Shown: piece after piece, positions 24,809-33,555 of the stretch
How positions within the stretch are numbered: the stretch's first letter is position 1
Layout of the letters: each line of letters opens with the position of its first letter
The notes under the pieces: generated by a model
What the model was told of the DNA's origin: nothing
Databases searched by the model: none
Seen by the model: the letters and a program-made list of their open reading frames with translations, nothing else
Assembly (NCBI RefSeq): GCF_900099895.1
Contig: NZ_FNDY01000001.1
Span: 434,001 to 498,000, forward strand
DNA from: Paenibacillus naphthalenovorans
GTDB lineage: Bacteria > Bacillota > Bacilli > Paenibacillales > NBRC-103111
DNA length: 64,000 nucleotides
Direction of reading: 5' to 3'
Translations under genes and position numbers: made by a program

Positions 24809-26260
24809 ATGATGGATCAATTATATGTTACATATCTTGAGGAAACGGAAGAATTGCTTCAGAAAGCGGAAGAATGTCTGATCAGGCTGGAGACAGACTA
24901 CTCAAGCGACGATATAAACGCATTGTTCAGAATATTTCATTCCATCAAGGGTTCTTCGCAAATGATCGGACATGACGATATAGGCAATCTGACGCACAAG
25001 CTGGAAGACATGCTGGACATCGTTAGAAAGGGCCGAATTGATCTGGACGGTCAAATCCTGCAATTGTGTTTCAGCGGGTTGGATCATGTCAAACTCATGT
25101 TTGAGTCAAAAAAAAATCAGAACGACGATGGCAACAACGAAGTGTTTACTCATGCTGTTGAGATTTTGGAAGGAAAAATTGTTAAAATCCTAAAAGCAAA
25201 TTCCGAAACGGAAAACCACAGGAAAGCTGCGTTTCAGGGTGACAGCATTGTCAGTACATTAAAGGGAATGGAGCGAACGGGGACAAACCGTTACTGCATC
25301 TGTATTTCTTTCAGCGATGATATTCCGATGCTTTCTCCCATTCTTTTTATGATTTTTAACAATATCAAAGACATTGGTTCGCTTGTATATACCAATGTAT
25401 CCGAAGAGGATATTTACGAAGCTTCTGCAAACACGCAGATTCCTTCTCTGGTGATGATCGTGGAATCGGATTGGGAGGAAGCCGAATTATATACGTATTT
25501 TGATGTGTTGTATGTCGAGAAGGTAGCCATTGCTGACATCTCGGAGCATCAAATGCTGAAGCAAGCGACATCGTTGGATCAGGAAAGCCGAAGGTTCTTT
25601 GAAAATTTTTTTTTAGCGTTCCCCAAACTGTATCCGGTTTTGTTTCAAAACCGAAAGGACTTGAGTAAGGCTGAATATACTGAACTCATCCATGAGCCAT
25701 TTCAAAAAATCCTGGAAAAAGTCGATAAAATCCCGGTAAGCGCAGTGGAAAAAAAACTGAAGCAGGAAATAGAAACATTCTATGATCTGTGTCTGCATGC
25801 AACGAGCGGGAAAAGGGCCTTACAAGTTGAGACCATAGAGCTCCTCTGCCAAAAGTACCTTGAACTGTTCGAAATGGCTTACGCTGATGTTAAAGGGAAG
25901 TTCTTCTATAAAATCTTCAAAGTAAAAGGGAGCCATTTTATAGATCATCTCAAAGGTTTTATTGAACGAATGAATAAATCATGCACGCGCAAATTGTTAT
26001 TAGACTTAAGTCGGCTTGAGATGATTCATGAGCATGAACTCAAAAGTTTGATCGAGCTGAAAAGGCGTCTTCATGACATGGGGATCGTGATGAGTGTCGT
26101 TATAGATAGTCGCTTGCGAAAAAGACTGATCAATATTTTCGATTCCATTCAGACGATTGAACATTTTGCGTTGTTCGATACGGAAGTGGACGCGGCACTG
26201 GGTGACCACATTTCTGTTTTGGTCAATGAAAAGCGATGTATGGAGGATTTTATGAAATGA
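24809..26260 (+). CDS. HPt / P2-like / STAS hybrid protein
   Basis: 483 residues from ATG 24809, chosen for GAGGGCGGT upstream. Residues 1-110 are a CheA-type HPt (P1) domain with phospho-acceptor His44 in FHSIKGSS. About residues 160-270 (RYCICISFSDDIPMLSP to VEKVAIADI) resemble a CheA P2 regulator-docking domain. The last 110 residues look like a STAS domain (LLLDLSRLEMIHEHELKSL). No dimerisation, kinase or CheW domain is present. It would take phosphate from a kinase in trans and pass it to a receiver, with STAS as output or partner-binding part. The stop overlaps the next gene by four bases. Confidence 0.82.
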   Translation: MMDQLYVTYLEETEELLQKAEECLIRLETDYSSDDINALFRIFHSIKGSSQMIGHDDIGNLTHKLEDMLDIVRKGRIDLDGQILQLCFSGLDHVKLMFESKKNQNDDGNNEVFTHAVEILEGKIVKILKANSETENHRKAAFQGDSIVSTLKGMERTGTNRYCICISFSDDIPMLSPILFMIFNNIKDIGSLVYTNVSEEDIYEASANTQIPSLVMIVESDWEEAELYTYFDVLYVEKVAIADISEHQMLKQATSLDQESRRFFENFFLAFPKLYPVLFQNRKDLSKAEYTELIHEPFQKILEKVDKIPVSAVEKKLKQEIETFYDLCLHATSGKRALQVETIELLCQKYLELFEMAYADVKGKFFYKIFKVKGSHFIDHLKGFIERMNKSCTRKLLLDLSRLEMIHEHELKSLIELKRRLHDMGIVMSVVIDSRLRKRLINIFDSIQTIEHFALFDTEVDAALGDHISVLVNEKRCMEDFMK

Positions 26261-26673
26261 GCGGATACCGCATCATGATTCTGGATAATGAAAGGGCGAT
26301 ACTGGACCTTCTTAAAAGAGGCTTTGAAATGGCAGGCTATAACCAAGTCGAGATCTACACCGAGCCTGCAATTGCATTGGAAATGTTTAAAAAGAGAAAA
26401 TATCACATCGTTCTTGCGGATATTATGTTACCGGGGATCGACGGCATAGAATTTCTGAAGAACATTAGGGAATATGATCCCCTGGCGCAAGTGATTATCA
26501 TCACTGGCCATTCTACCTTGGACAGGATCTTGACTTGTCTGGAGCTTGGTGCGAATGATTATATTTTAAAACCTTTCAAAAGCGAAGATTATGTATGGGA
26601 AGTAATCGATTATTCGATAAAAAAATTGGAAAGATGGAGAGAAGCGATTAAAGGGTTGATTGCAGCCTCCTGA
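26257..26673 (+). CDS. Stand-alone receiver domain (CheY-like)
   Basis: 138 residues. Phosphorylated Asp55 (VLADIMLPGIDG), acidic pocket residues Asp10 and Glu12 (ILDNE), switch Thr in IITGH and Lys in LKPF are all present. There is no output domain. The ATG at 26257 overlaps the previous stop as ATGA. Genes on both sides belong to the chemosensory system, so it likely receives phosphate from CheA or the HPt hybrid and acts as the diffusible output or as a phosphate sink. Confidence 0.9.
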   Translation: MSGYRIMILDNERAILDLLKRGFEMAGYNQVEIYTEPAIALEMFKKRKYHIVLADIMLPGIDGIEFLKNIREYDPLAQVIIITGHSTLDRILTCLELGANDYILKPFKSEDYVWEVIDYSIKKLERWREAIKGLIAAS

Positions 26674-26689
26674 AGAAATTGGTGATGAA

Positions 26690-27520
26690 ATGGTTCTGTC
26701 CGATGAATTATACGCTAAATTTGTGAAAATGGTTTATAAAGCAACGGGTATCTATTATGAGCACAATAAAAAGTATTACGTCCAGAAACGGATCGAAAAA
26801 CGCGCCGAAAAGCTGGGAATAGACAGTATTCATGATTATTATCGCATACTAAAGTTTTCCAAAGATTCGACCGAATTTGACAAGTTGATCAATGATCTTA
26901 CCGTAAATGAAACTTATTTTTTTCGGGATTATCCACAGCTTAGGAATTTCGCTGAAGAAGTGCTTCCTATGGTTGTAAGAAGAAAGAATATGAACAACGA
27001 TAGAACTATCAAAATCTGGAGCGCTGCATGTTCGACAGGAGAGGAGCCGTACACCTTATCCATCATTCTTCAGGAAATGCTGGATGAACCTGAAAAATGG
27101 AATTTGCGAATTGTTGCCTCGGATATCAATACAGATGTGCTTCACACGGCAAAGAACGGCTTGTATGAATACAGGTCTGTCCGAGATGTGCCCCCTGAAT
27201 ATTTGGAAAAGTACTTTACGAAAAAGCATGAATCGTATTTAGTGAAACTCGGTGTTAAAAAGCTAGTTCACTTTATGAAAATCAATCTCATGGATTCGGT
27301 CGCCGTAAGCGATATAACGGGCTGTGATTTTATATTTTGCAGAAACTGCCTCATTTACTTTGATGACGAATCGAGAAAGACGGTTTTATCCGATTTCTAC
27401 AGAAGCTTAAACCCTGGAGGCATCATCTATTTGGGTCATTCCGAGTCTGTCGGAAGGATATCCTCGGCATATCGCATGCAGAGGATTGGAGACACCATCG
27501 TCTATTCAAAACCGAAATAA
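26690..27520 (+). CDS. cheR: CheR protein-glutamate methyltransferase
   Basis: 276 residues. The N-terminal helical CheR domain (LTVNETYFFRD near residue 72) is followed by the SAM-binding fold with WSAACSTGEEPYTLS, VASDINTDVL and FIFCRNCLIYFD. It methylates Glu residues of chemoreceptors. ATG 26690 has GGTGAT upstream; a TTG at 26660 overlapping the receiver gene is an alternative start. The set CheR plus CheB implies adaptation. Confidence 0.94.
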   Translation: MVLSDELYAKFVKMVYKATGIYYEHNKKYYVQKRIEKRAEKLGIDSIHDYYRILKFSKDSTEFDKLINDLTVNETYFFRDYPQLRNFAEEVLPMVVRRKNMNNDRTIKIWSAACSTGEEPYTLSIILQEMLDEPEKWNLRIVASDINTDVLHTAKNGLYEYRSVRDVPPEYLEKYFTKKHESYLVKLGVKKLVHFMKINLMDSVAVSDITGCDFIFCRNCLIYFDDESRKTVLSDFYRSLNPGGIIYLGHSESVGRISSAYRMQRIGDTIVYSKPK

Positions 27521-27581
27521 AGAGGATGCCGTTATGGAATTGAGGATGCGCGAGGCTTTTTGGGGCGAATGAGGAGTGTAT

Positions 27582-29828
27582 ATGATGGGCAATACTTTTA
27601 GTCCCGAGGATGTCGGTCTCTTGAAGATGCTTCTGGATGAATGGAAGGGATGCCAGGAAGATCTTCAAAAACTGATTCTCAAGCTCGAGGTGTTTCCTGA
27701 TGACGTTGAATTAGCAAATGACCTCATTCAAAGGGTTCACTGTATCAAAAGAGGTTCCTCCTTTGTAGGGTTGGCATTCATAACAAAGCTAAGCCACGAA
27801 ATTGAACGTGCAATTGATGCAGCCCTTGAGAAGAACATTAAGGTTGATTCCGAGCTTATTGATCATCTGCTGGCTGGCGTTGACTTATTAAGCAATCACA
27901 TTTCCCGGTTGATCCGGAAAGTCGAATCGTATGATTCGTCAAATGAAGAAGCTGAACTGGTTATAGACTTTGAAGATGAAAAAAGTATAGATGAATTTGT
28001 AGAAAAAATAAATGTAATATTTGAAAAACAAAAGCAGCAAGAACAAACAGTGAATGAAACGAATGAAGCGGGTGAGTATGGAGCCGCAAAAACGGAGATA
28101 TTGCAAGCCCAACAGTTTACGAGAAAATTATCCAGGGATGCAAAGGAACAGTTTCTGTTCGAGGCCTATGAACATATCGACAGGATTGAAAATCAATGTT
28201 TGATCAAGTTGGAGAAAGAAGAAAACAACCGGGACGCCATAAACGAACTGTTTAGGGCTGTTCACAGCATAAAAGCCGGAACAGGCCTGTTTGTCGCAGC
28301 GGGGCAGAAAGAGAGTCCGCAATTTGCCGTCGTCAAGGATTTTTCCGATGTTGTGCATACGTTTGAAAACCTGCTTGGACTCATTCGAGATCGGGAAATC
28401 CATTTTGATGAAAACTTATTATCCTTGTGTTACGAGACCGTGGACTATTTGAAAGCTTCATTGGAATCTATGGCGCTGGACAATCGGGTTTCCATACCTC
28501 ATGCAGAAATATGGAGTAAAATTGACAATTGCCTATCCTACATAAAGTCTCTGCCCGATCGGAAGGTCGGTATGGATTCGGGAGCCAATTCTGTAAAACA
28601 AGTTCTTCGTCAGGATCAAATGCAGAAAGCCGCTTTGGCGCAAAGCATGCAGAGTATCAGAGTAAGCCAGGACAAACTGGATAAGATGATGAATATGATA
28701 TCTGAGCTGCTGATAGCGAAAAACGCATTTATGCATATTGCCGCCAAATTAAATGCAGAGTATAACCTTCCGGAAATGTCAAAGGAAGTTAAAGGGGCAG
28801 GGGCTTCCATCAACAGGATATCGGATGAATTACAAAATGCCATCATGTCTATGAGAATGATCGAAGTAAAGACGGTATTTCAAAAAATGCCCAGAATCAT
28901 TCGCGATATTTCACAAAGTACCGGCAAGAAGATGGCATTGTTCATGGAAGGTGAAAGTACAGAGATTGATAAAATGATTGTCGAGCAGATCAGTGATCCG
29001 ATTGTTCATTTGATTAGAAACGCGGCTGATCATGGTATTGAGAATCCGGAGGACAGAAGGAGGAAGGGGAAAAGCGAAGCAGGAAAGATTACGTTAAGGG
29101 CATACAATAAAAACAAGCATGTCTATATTGAGATTGAGGATGACGGGAAGGGAATGGACCCCCGGTTGCTGAAGCAGAAAGCTATTGATAAAGGCTTAAT
29201 AGCAATAGAAGACGCGGAAAAAATGACGGAAGGCCAGCTGATCAACCTGATCTTTCTGCCGGGGTTCAGTACCGCCGGTCAAATTACCGAGGTGTCAGGC
29301 CGTGGGGTCGGCATGGATATTGTGAAGAGCAATATCGAGAAAGTCAACGGAACTATTATGATCGACAGCGAAGTTGATAAGGGTACAAAAATGGTGATTC
29401 AGCTTCCGCTTACCCTTGCTGTTTCAAGAGGGTTGACGGTCCATGTATTAAACGAAACGTACATCATTCCCATCGATTACATTTTCGAGACCGTAAAGAT
29501 CCATAACAATGATATCCATGAATTCAATGACAAGTATTTTGTACACCTCAGAGGGGATGTCATTGGAATTGAATGGCTGAGCAAGCTGTTTTTGCTGGGT
29601 GAAAGGGACATGAATCATGAAGAGTTCAATACGGTTATCATTTCCAATGGGATGGAAAAATTCGGTTTTGTCGTGGATAAGCTAAAAAATGAACAGGAAT
29701 TTGTCATGAAAACGCTGGGTGGGCAGCTGGCTGGCATACCCGGTATTTCCGGCTCGACCTTGCTCGGCAACGGACAGGTTGTATTAATTGTAAATCCGAT
29801 CGAAATGATGCAGCTTGCAAAACATTAG
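27582..29828 (+). CDS. cheA: CheA histidine kinase with two HPt domains
   Basis: 748 residues from ATG 27582 (GAGGAG five bases before). HPt 1: His53 in VHCIKRGSS. HPt 2: His228 in VHSIKAGTG. Then the dimer domain (LDKMMNMISELL), the ATPase domain with N box HLIRNAADHG, DDGKGMD, FLPGFST and GRGVGMD, and a C-terminal CheW-like domain. No P2 docking domain is visible between HPt 2 and the dimer domain. In HPt 1 the usual Gly after Lys is Arg (IKRG), so its activity is less certain. A 12-codon ORF with a ribosome site (27534-27572) ends right before this gene's own site. Confidence 0.92.
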   Translation: MMGNTFSPEDVGLLKMLLDEWKGCQEDLQKLILKLEVFPDDVELANDLIQRVHCIKRGSSFVGLAFITKLSHEIERAIDAALEKNIKVDSELIDHLLAGVDLLSNHISRLIRKVESYDSSNEEAELVIDFEDEKSIDEFVEKINVIFEKQKQQEQTVNETNEAGEYGAAKTEILQAQQFTRKLSRDAKEQFLFEAYEHIDRIENQCLIKLEKEENNRDAINELFRAVHSIKAGTGLFVAAGQKESPQFAVVKDFSDVVHTFENLLGLIRDREIHFDENLLSLCYETVDYLKASLESMALDNRVSIPHAEIWSKIDNCLSYIKSLPDRKVGMDSGANSVKQVLRQDQMQKAALAQSMQSIRVSQDKLDKMMNMISELLIAKNAFMHIAAKLNAEYNLPEMSKEVKGAGASINRISDELQNAIMSMRMIEVKTVFQKMPRIIRDISQSTGKKMALFMEGESTEIDKMIVEQISDPIVHLIRNAADHGIENPEDRRRKGKSEAGKITLRAYNKNKHVYIEIEDDGKGMDPRLLKQKAIDKGLIAIEDAEKMTEGQLINLIFLPGFSTAGQITEVSGRGVGMDIVKSNIEKVNGTIMIDSEVDKGTKMVIQLPLTLAVSRGLTVHVLNETYIIPIDYIFETVKIHNNDIHEFNDKYFVHLRGDVIGIEWLSKLFLLGERDMNHEEFNTVIISNGMEKFGFVVDKLKNEQEFVMKTLGGQLAGIPGISGSTLLGNGQVVLIVNPIEMMQLAKH

Positions 29829-29866
29829 AATAAAACAAATCCGCTATTCTTTTGCGGGAGGAAAAA

Positions 29867-30646
29867 ATGAGTAAAAAGATGACCAAATTTGCTGTCTTTA
29901 ACAACAAAGGGGGAGTAGGCAAGAGTACGATTGCTGTACATATTGCTCATGGTCTGGCTCTTGACGGATATAAGGTATTGTTGATTGACATGGACGGGCA
30001 GAACGATGCGAGCCTTTTTCTTGGTTTTACATCGCAGGATTATAAAAAAACATTTTACGATCTTATTGTTGGAAGAAACAAGACCAGGCTGCTTGAAGAA
30101 TGCCTGATCCATGCCAGGGACAATCTGGATTTATTGCCCTCCAGTTATGTTGACAGGATCAATACGGAGTTGTTCAGATTGCCGAGTATAAATTTGGTAT
30201 TGGAAGAAAAATTGAAAGATGTTGAAAGTTTTGGCTACGATTTCGTGATCATGGACTGCGGGCCCCAGCGAAGCAAGGTGAATGACGCAGTCTTGTGTTA
30301 TGCGGACGGACTCATCATCCCCGTCCAACTGCAAGCCGCATCTGTGAGAGCTGTCGGGAACATTTACGAATATCTTTCGGATATGAGGCTGAACACCGAT
30401 AGGATAAAGCTTATTGTGCCCAACATGTTTGATCAGAGAACCAATGATTCCAAAGAAAACTTAGCGTTATTGAAGGAATTTGTTTCGAACGATCATTTGC
30501 TGACCGAACCCATCCCTCGCAGGGTAAAGATCGCAGAGGCAGGGAAACTGGGGAAAACTGTTTTTGAATATGATGATGAATCTGCACAGCAGTTTCTGAG
30601 CATCGTTAAAAAGGTGATAAGCAGAAATGCCCGGGAAGAGCCATAG
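29867..30646 (+). CDS. ParA/MinD-type ATPase in chemosensory operon
   Basis: 259 residues from ATG 29867 (GGGAGG five bases before). Deviant Walker A NNKGGVGKST, then LLIDMDGQ and FVIMDCGP are the ParA family signature. There is no ParB gene or visible parS site, so plasmid partition is unlikely. ParA-like proteins in other chemosensory clusters (ParC of Vibrio, PpfA of Rhodobacter) place cytoplasmic or polar arrays and ensure each daughter receives one. A cytoplasmic receptor in this operon would need that. It overlaps the next CheW gene by 20 bases. Confidence 0.88.
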   Translation: MSKKMTKFAVFNNKGGVGKSTIAVHIAHGLALDGYKVLLIDMDGQNDASLFLGFTSQDYKKTFYDLIVGRNKTRLLEECLIHARDNLDLLPSSYVDRINTELFRLPSINLVLEEKLKDVESFGYDFVIMDCGPQRSKVNDAVLCYADGLIIPVQLQAASVRAVGNIYEYLSDMRLNTDRIKLIVPNMFDQRTNDSKENLALLKEFVSNDHLLTEPIPRRVKIAEAGKLGKTVFEYDDESAQQFLSIVKKVISRNAREEP

Positions 30647-32330
30647 TAAAAAGGACCAATCGAATTTGGAAAAGATGAAAAATGAAATGAGAAGAAAAAA
30701 GGAAAAGGCGGAAAAAGCGGATAAAGATCCAGTCGCCGCTCGGATTGACGAGCCGACGGATATGCTGCAACTACAAGATATAGGGGGGACGCTGCCATCC
30801 CGTCCGGAAGAAGCGCTTTTGGCGTTTGCTGAAGGGGATTTTCAAAATCAGGCAAGCGGTGAAGTCTTACATAACGTAGAGGTTGGCGATGTTGAGTTAG
30901 TTGTTTTCCGGGTGGGAGCCGAACAGTTTGCGTTCAGGCTGAAGCATGTAAGAGAAATCATAAAGGTTGACGGCATAAGGAAGGTTCCCCATGCCCCTGC
31001 GCATGTCGCAGGCTTGTGTAGCCTAAGGGGCAGCATTCTGCCCGTTGTCGACATTCGCAGGTGTTTATATTTGCCAGAGAAGGAATTCAACGATGACAGC
31101 AAGATTATCGTTACTGACATTCATGGCAGAAATGTAGGAGTTGTAACCGATAGGATTTCCGAAGTGATTAGCCTTAAGGCTTCATCTATTTTGGAGCCGC
31201 CGGCCAACCTAAAGAATAATCAAAGCCGGGAAATTGGCGGAATTGTCTTGGGAGATAACGGAAAAAGCATCATTATGGTTTTAGATGCGGAGAACGTTGT
31301 GAAATTCGAACAGTTGAATAAAGATTTGATGAGCGGCAACGCATTGGATCGTGCGGAGTCTTTTTCTCCGGGCTCACATCATGTAGACGAAGTAGAGTTG
31401 GTCATTTTCCTTATCGGCGGAGAGCAATATGCCCTCGACGTCAGAAACGTCAAAGAAATCCTGCGATATGTTGAGCTTATAAACGTTCCCCATTCTCCGT
31501 CCTATGTGGAAGGCGTTATTTCTGTAAGGAACCATCTTCTTGCGGTAATTAATCTCGCCAAGCTCTTGGGGACCGGGCATTGCGGGGTTGATGAATCGAC
31601 CAGAATTATTGTTGTTGATGCCGGCGATATTTCCTATGGGATGATTGTCGATAAAGTGTCGGAAGTGGCGCGAGTTCCCAATAATCTTTTTTACCAACCT
31701 CATCATGTGATTCCATATGCCGAAATGCAGTTTATACGTGAATTTGCCCATATCAATGATGGGAAACAGGTTGTTATGGCTCTTGACCCATACAAGATAG
31801 TACCCTGTAACGATTTAAAAGCATTTCGCTTTGAGAATCAGGTATGCGGAGAAAGCGGAAACGTTTCTAACCAAGCAAGGCCGCGGAATTTATATTTGGA
31901 TCAGGAGCAGATTGTAGCTTTTAGAATAGATAACGAAGAATATGGCATAAACATCGATTTTGTATGTGAAGTGATCAATATTGATGAAATTTACAGCTTC
32001 CCCGGGGCTCCCGACTTCATCGACGGAATGGTAAACCGAAAAGGGGATATCATGCCTGTTTTAAATTTGAGAACATTTTTTGGGATAACTTCAATAAGAA
32101 AGAGTTCCAAGCTTTTGGTTGTTGAATACCAAAAAGAACGTATAGGTATCATTATCGATTCCGTTACAGAAGTCATTATGGTTCATAGGGAGCTTCTTGA
32201 AAATTGTACCGGAGCGTTAGATGCCGGGAATAAAAAGAAGTATATCCATGAAATTGCGAAATTGAACGAAGGGCAAAGAAGCATTCTGATTATTGATCTG
32301 GCGGCGGTCCTTGATTTTGCCATCGGATAA
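30627..32330 (+). CDS. Second triple-domain CheW with charged N-terminal extension
   Basis: 567 residues. Residues 1-85 are highly charged at first (EMRRKKEKAEKADKD) and then disordered-looking. Three CheW domains follow at about 88-230, 255-395 and 428-565. The second has degenerated in part: NHLLAVINLA lacks the usual RG motif. AAGGTGAT precedes the ATG, and the gene starts inside parA, so the two are translationally coupled. This suggests the extension may contact the ParA protein, as charged tails often do with ParA ATPases; that is inference. Confidence 0.9.
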   Translation: MPGKSHSKKDQSNLEKMKNEMRRKKEKAEKADKDPVAARIDEPTDMLQLQDIGGTLPSRPEEALLAFAEGDFQNQASGEVLHNVEVGDVELVVFRVGAEQFAFRLKHVREIIKVDGIRKVPHAPAHVAGLCSLRGSILPVVDIRRCLYLPEKEFNDDSKIIVTDIHGRNVGVVTDRISEVISLKASSILEPPANLKNNQSREIGGIVLGDNGKSIIMVLDAENVVKFEQLNKDLMSGNALDRAESFSPGSHHVDEVELVIFLIGGEQYALDVRNVKEILRYVELINVPHSPSYVEGVISVRNHLLAVINLAKLLGTGHCGVDESTRIIVVDAGDISYGMIVDKVSEVARVPNNLFYQPHHVIPYAEMQFIREFAHINDGKQVVMALDPYKIVPCNDLKAFRFENQVCGESGNVSNQARPRNLYLDQEQIVAFRIDNEEYGINIDFVCEVINIDEIYSFPGAPDFIDGMVNRKGDIMPVLNLRTFFGITSIRKSSKLLVVEYQKERIGIIIDSVTEVIMVHRELLENCTGALDAGNKKKYIHEIAKLNEGQRSILIIDLAAVLDFAIG

Positions 32331-32431
32331 GAGTAAAGAATTTCTTGTTTTTTCAAAGCAGCCGCTTACTCGATCTGCGGTCTTTATGGTTCGGTATCCA
32401 AGTCTATCATTAATTGCAGGGAGGCTTTAAT

Positions 32432-32599
32432 ATGGAAAAAAAAGAAACTCTTAAACCGGAAAAATTCGAGGAAACTCTTCAACGGAAAGAAATCGAGGAA
32501 ATCCTCACAGCGGAAGAAATTGAGGAAATCCTCCGTAAATTGGAGGTTGAATATCCGGAGTGGGTAAAACCCGAACAAACCGAAACATCGGAAAAGTGA
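32432..32599 (+). CDS. Small highly charged protein at the end of the chemosensory operon (55 aa)
   Basis: 55 residues, about one third Glu. It contains a repeated helix motif EIEEIL at residues 20-25 and 29-34, also visible as a DNA repeat. GGAGG lies eight bases before the ATG; a TTG at 32414 would add six residues. It is followed by the operon terminator. Unknown function; a small helical adaptor is plausible. Confidence 0.6.
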   Translation: MEKKETLKPEKFEETLQRKEIEEILTAEEIEEILRKLEVEYPEWVKPEQTETSEK

Positions 32600-32688
32600 G
32601 AGCACAATGATTGAACTCCAAAATATCCGGGACTAAAGACAGCTGAAGGCGTATATTAAGAAGAGGACATAGAACAATGGATTCTAAG

Positions 32689-32725
32689 ACATCAGGTTTA
32701 AATAACTTGATGTTTTTATTATTTT
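32689..32725 (+). terminator. Terminator of the chemosensory operon
   Basis: ACATCAGGTT (32689-32698) pairs with AACTTGATGT (32704-32713) with one G-U pair, then a long T-rich tail. Confidence 0.8.
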
Positions 32726-32787
32726 AAGGATATCGGATCGGGCTACGCAATATCAGTGAAAGATTAAATCCAGTAAAGGAGAACCCT

Positions 32788-33306
32788 ATGCCATATCAAA
32801 TCGAAGATAAATTCGTTACCGCCGTAGCTTCCAGTGCGCTGTTTGATTTAACCGAATCGGACAGCGTATTTAGAACCAGGGGCGAAGATGAATATAGACA
32901 ATATCAAAGAGAACACGAAACGGATGTTATAAACACAGGAGTCGCATTCCCGTTAATCAAAAGGCTTTTAAGCATGAATGGTGCGACTGCCGAAGACCAG
33001 CCCGTGGAAGTCGTGCTGCTATCGCGAAATGATCCGGATACCGGGCTGCGTGTATTCAAGTCGATAGAGCATTACAAGCTTCCCATCAGCAGAGCCGTAT
33101 TTGTTGCAGGAAGAAATCCGTTTCAATATATGGAGGCATTTAATGCCTCGCTGTTTTTATCCGGAAATCCGGCGGATGTGAAAGAAGCGGTTGAACGCGG
33201 GTTTCCGGCAGGCTGCATTTATCCGACGGACTTTATTGATGATGATGAAGATCATTGGATATAAGAGTGGATGAGGCGTTCTTTCTGGGAGGCGTCGACA
33301 AACAGT
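32788..33306 (+). pseudogene. 5'-nucleotidase (pfam06189 type), internally deleted
   Basis: The first 158 residues (to 33264) match the N-terminal half of cytosolic 5'-nucleotidases of this family (DTGLRVFKSIEHYKLPISRA; intact proteins are about 300 residues). Immediately after the stop, in another frame, RVDEAFFLGGVDK (33265-33303) matches a motif near the family's C-terminus. About 85 residues are therefore missing and the frame is shifted. A ribosome site AAAGGAG still precedes the ATG. A further open frame, 33271-33423, shows no match I can name. Confidence 0.75.
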
Positions 33307-33555
33307 TCCCAAGGACGGGACTACCGCAGAGAAACGATCGAAAGCTTCCGGCAGAAGAAACCCTTCCTGCTGAAGTATTTGCCCGAGAGCAGGGTAACCG
33401 CCATTTTTGAGGATGTTTTGTGAGAATACGGGTTCATGCTCACCGGCGCTTTCAGGTGAATAATTGCCATATAAATGGGTAAATTATGCAAGAAAACAAA
33501 GCATGGTTGGTGTCACCTGTTTTTAAAAAAAAGCGTTCAAATCAAGGTGGTCGAA

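Noticed and set aside
29867-30646. ParA as a plasmid or chromosome partition gene
   Set aside because: No ParB gene or parS-like repeats nearby; the gene is embedded in and overlaps chemosensory genes.
33271-33423. 51-codon frame after the 5'-nucleotidase remnant
   Set aside because: Starts inside the remnant without a ribosome site and matches no family I can name; kept only as a note in the pseudogene entry.
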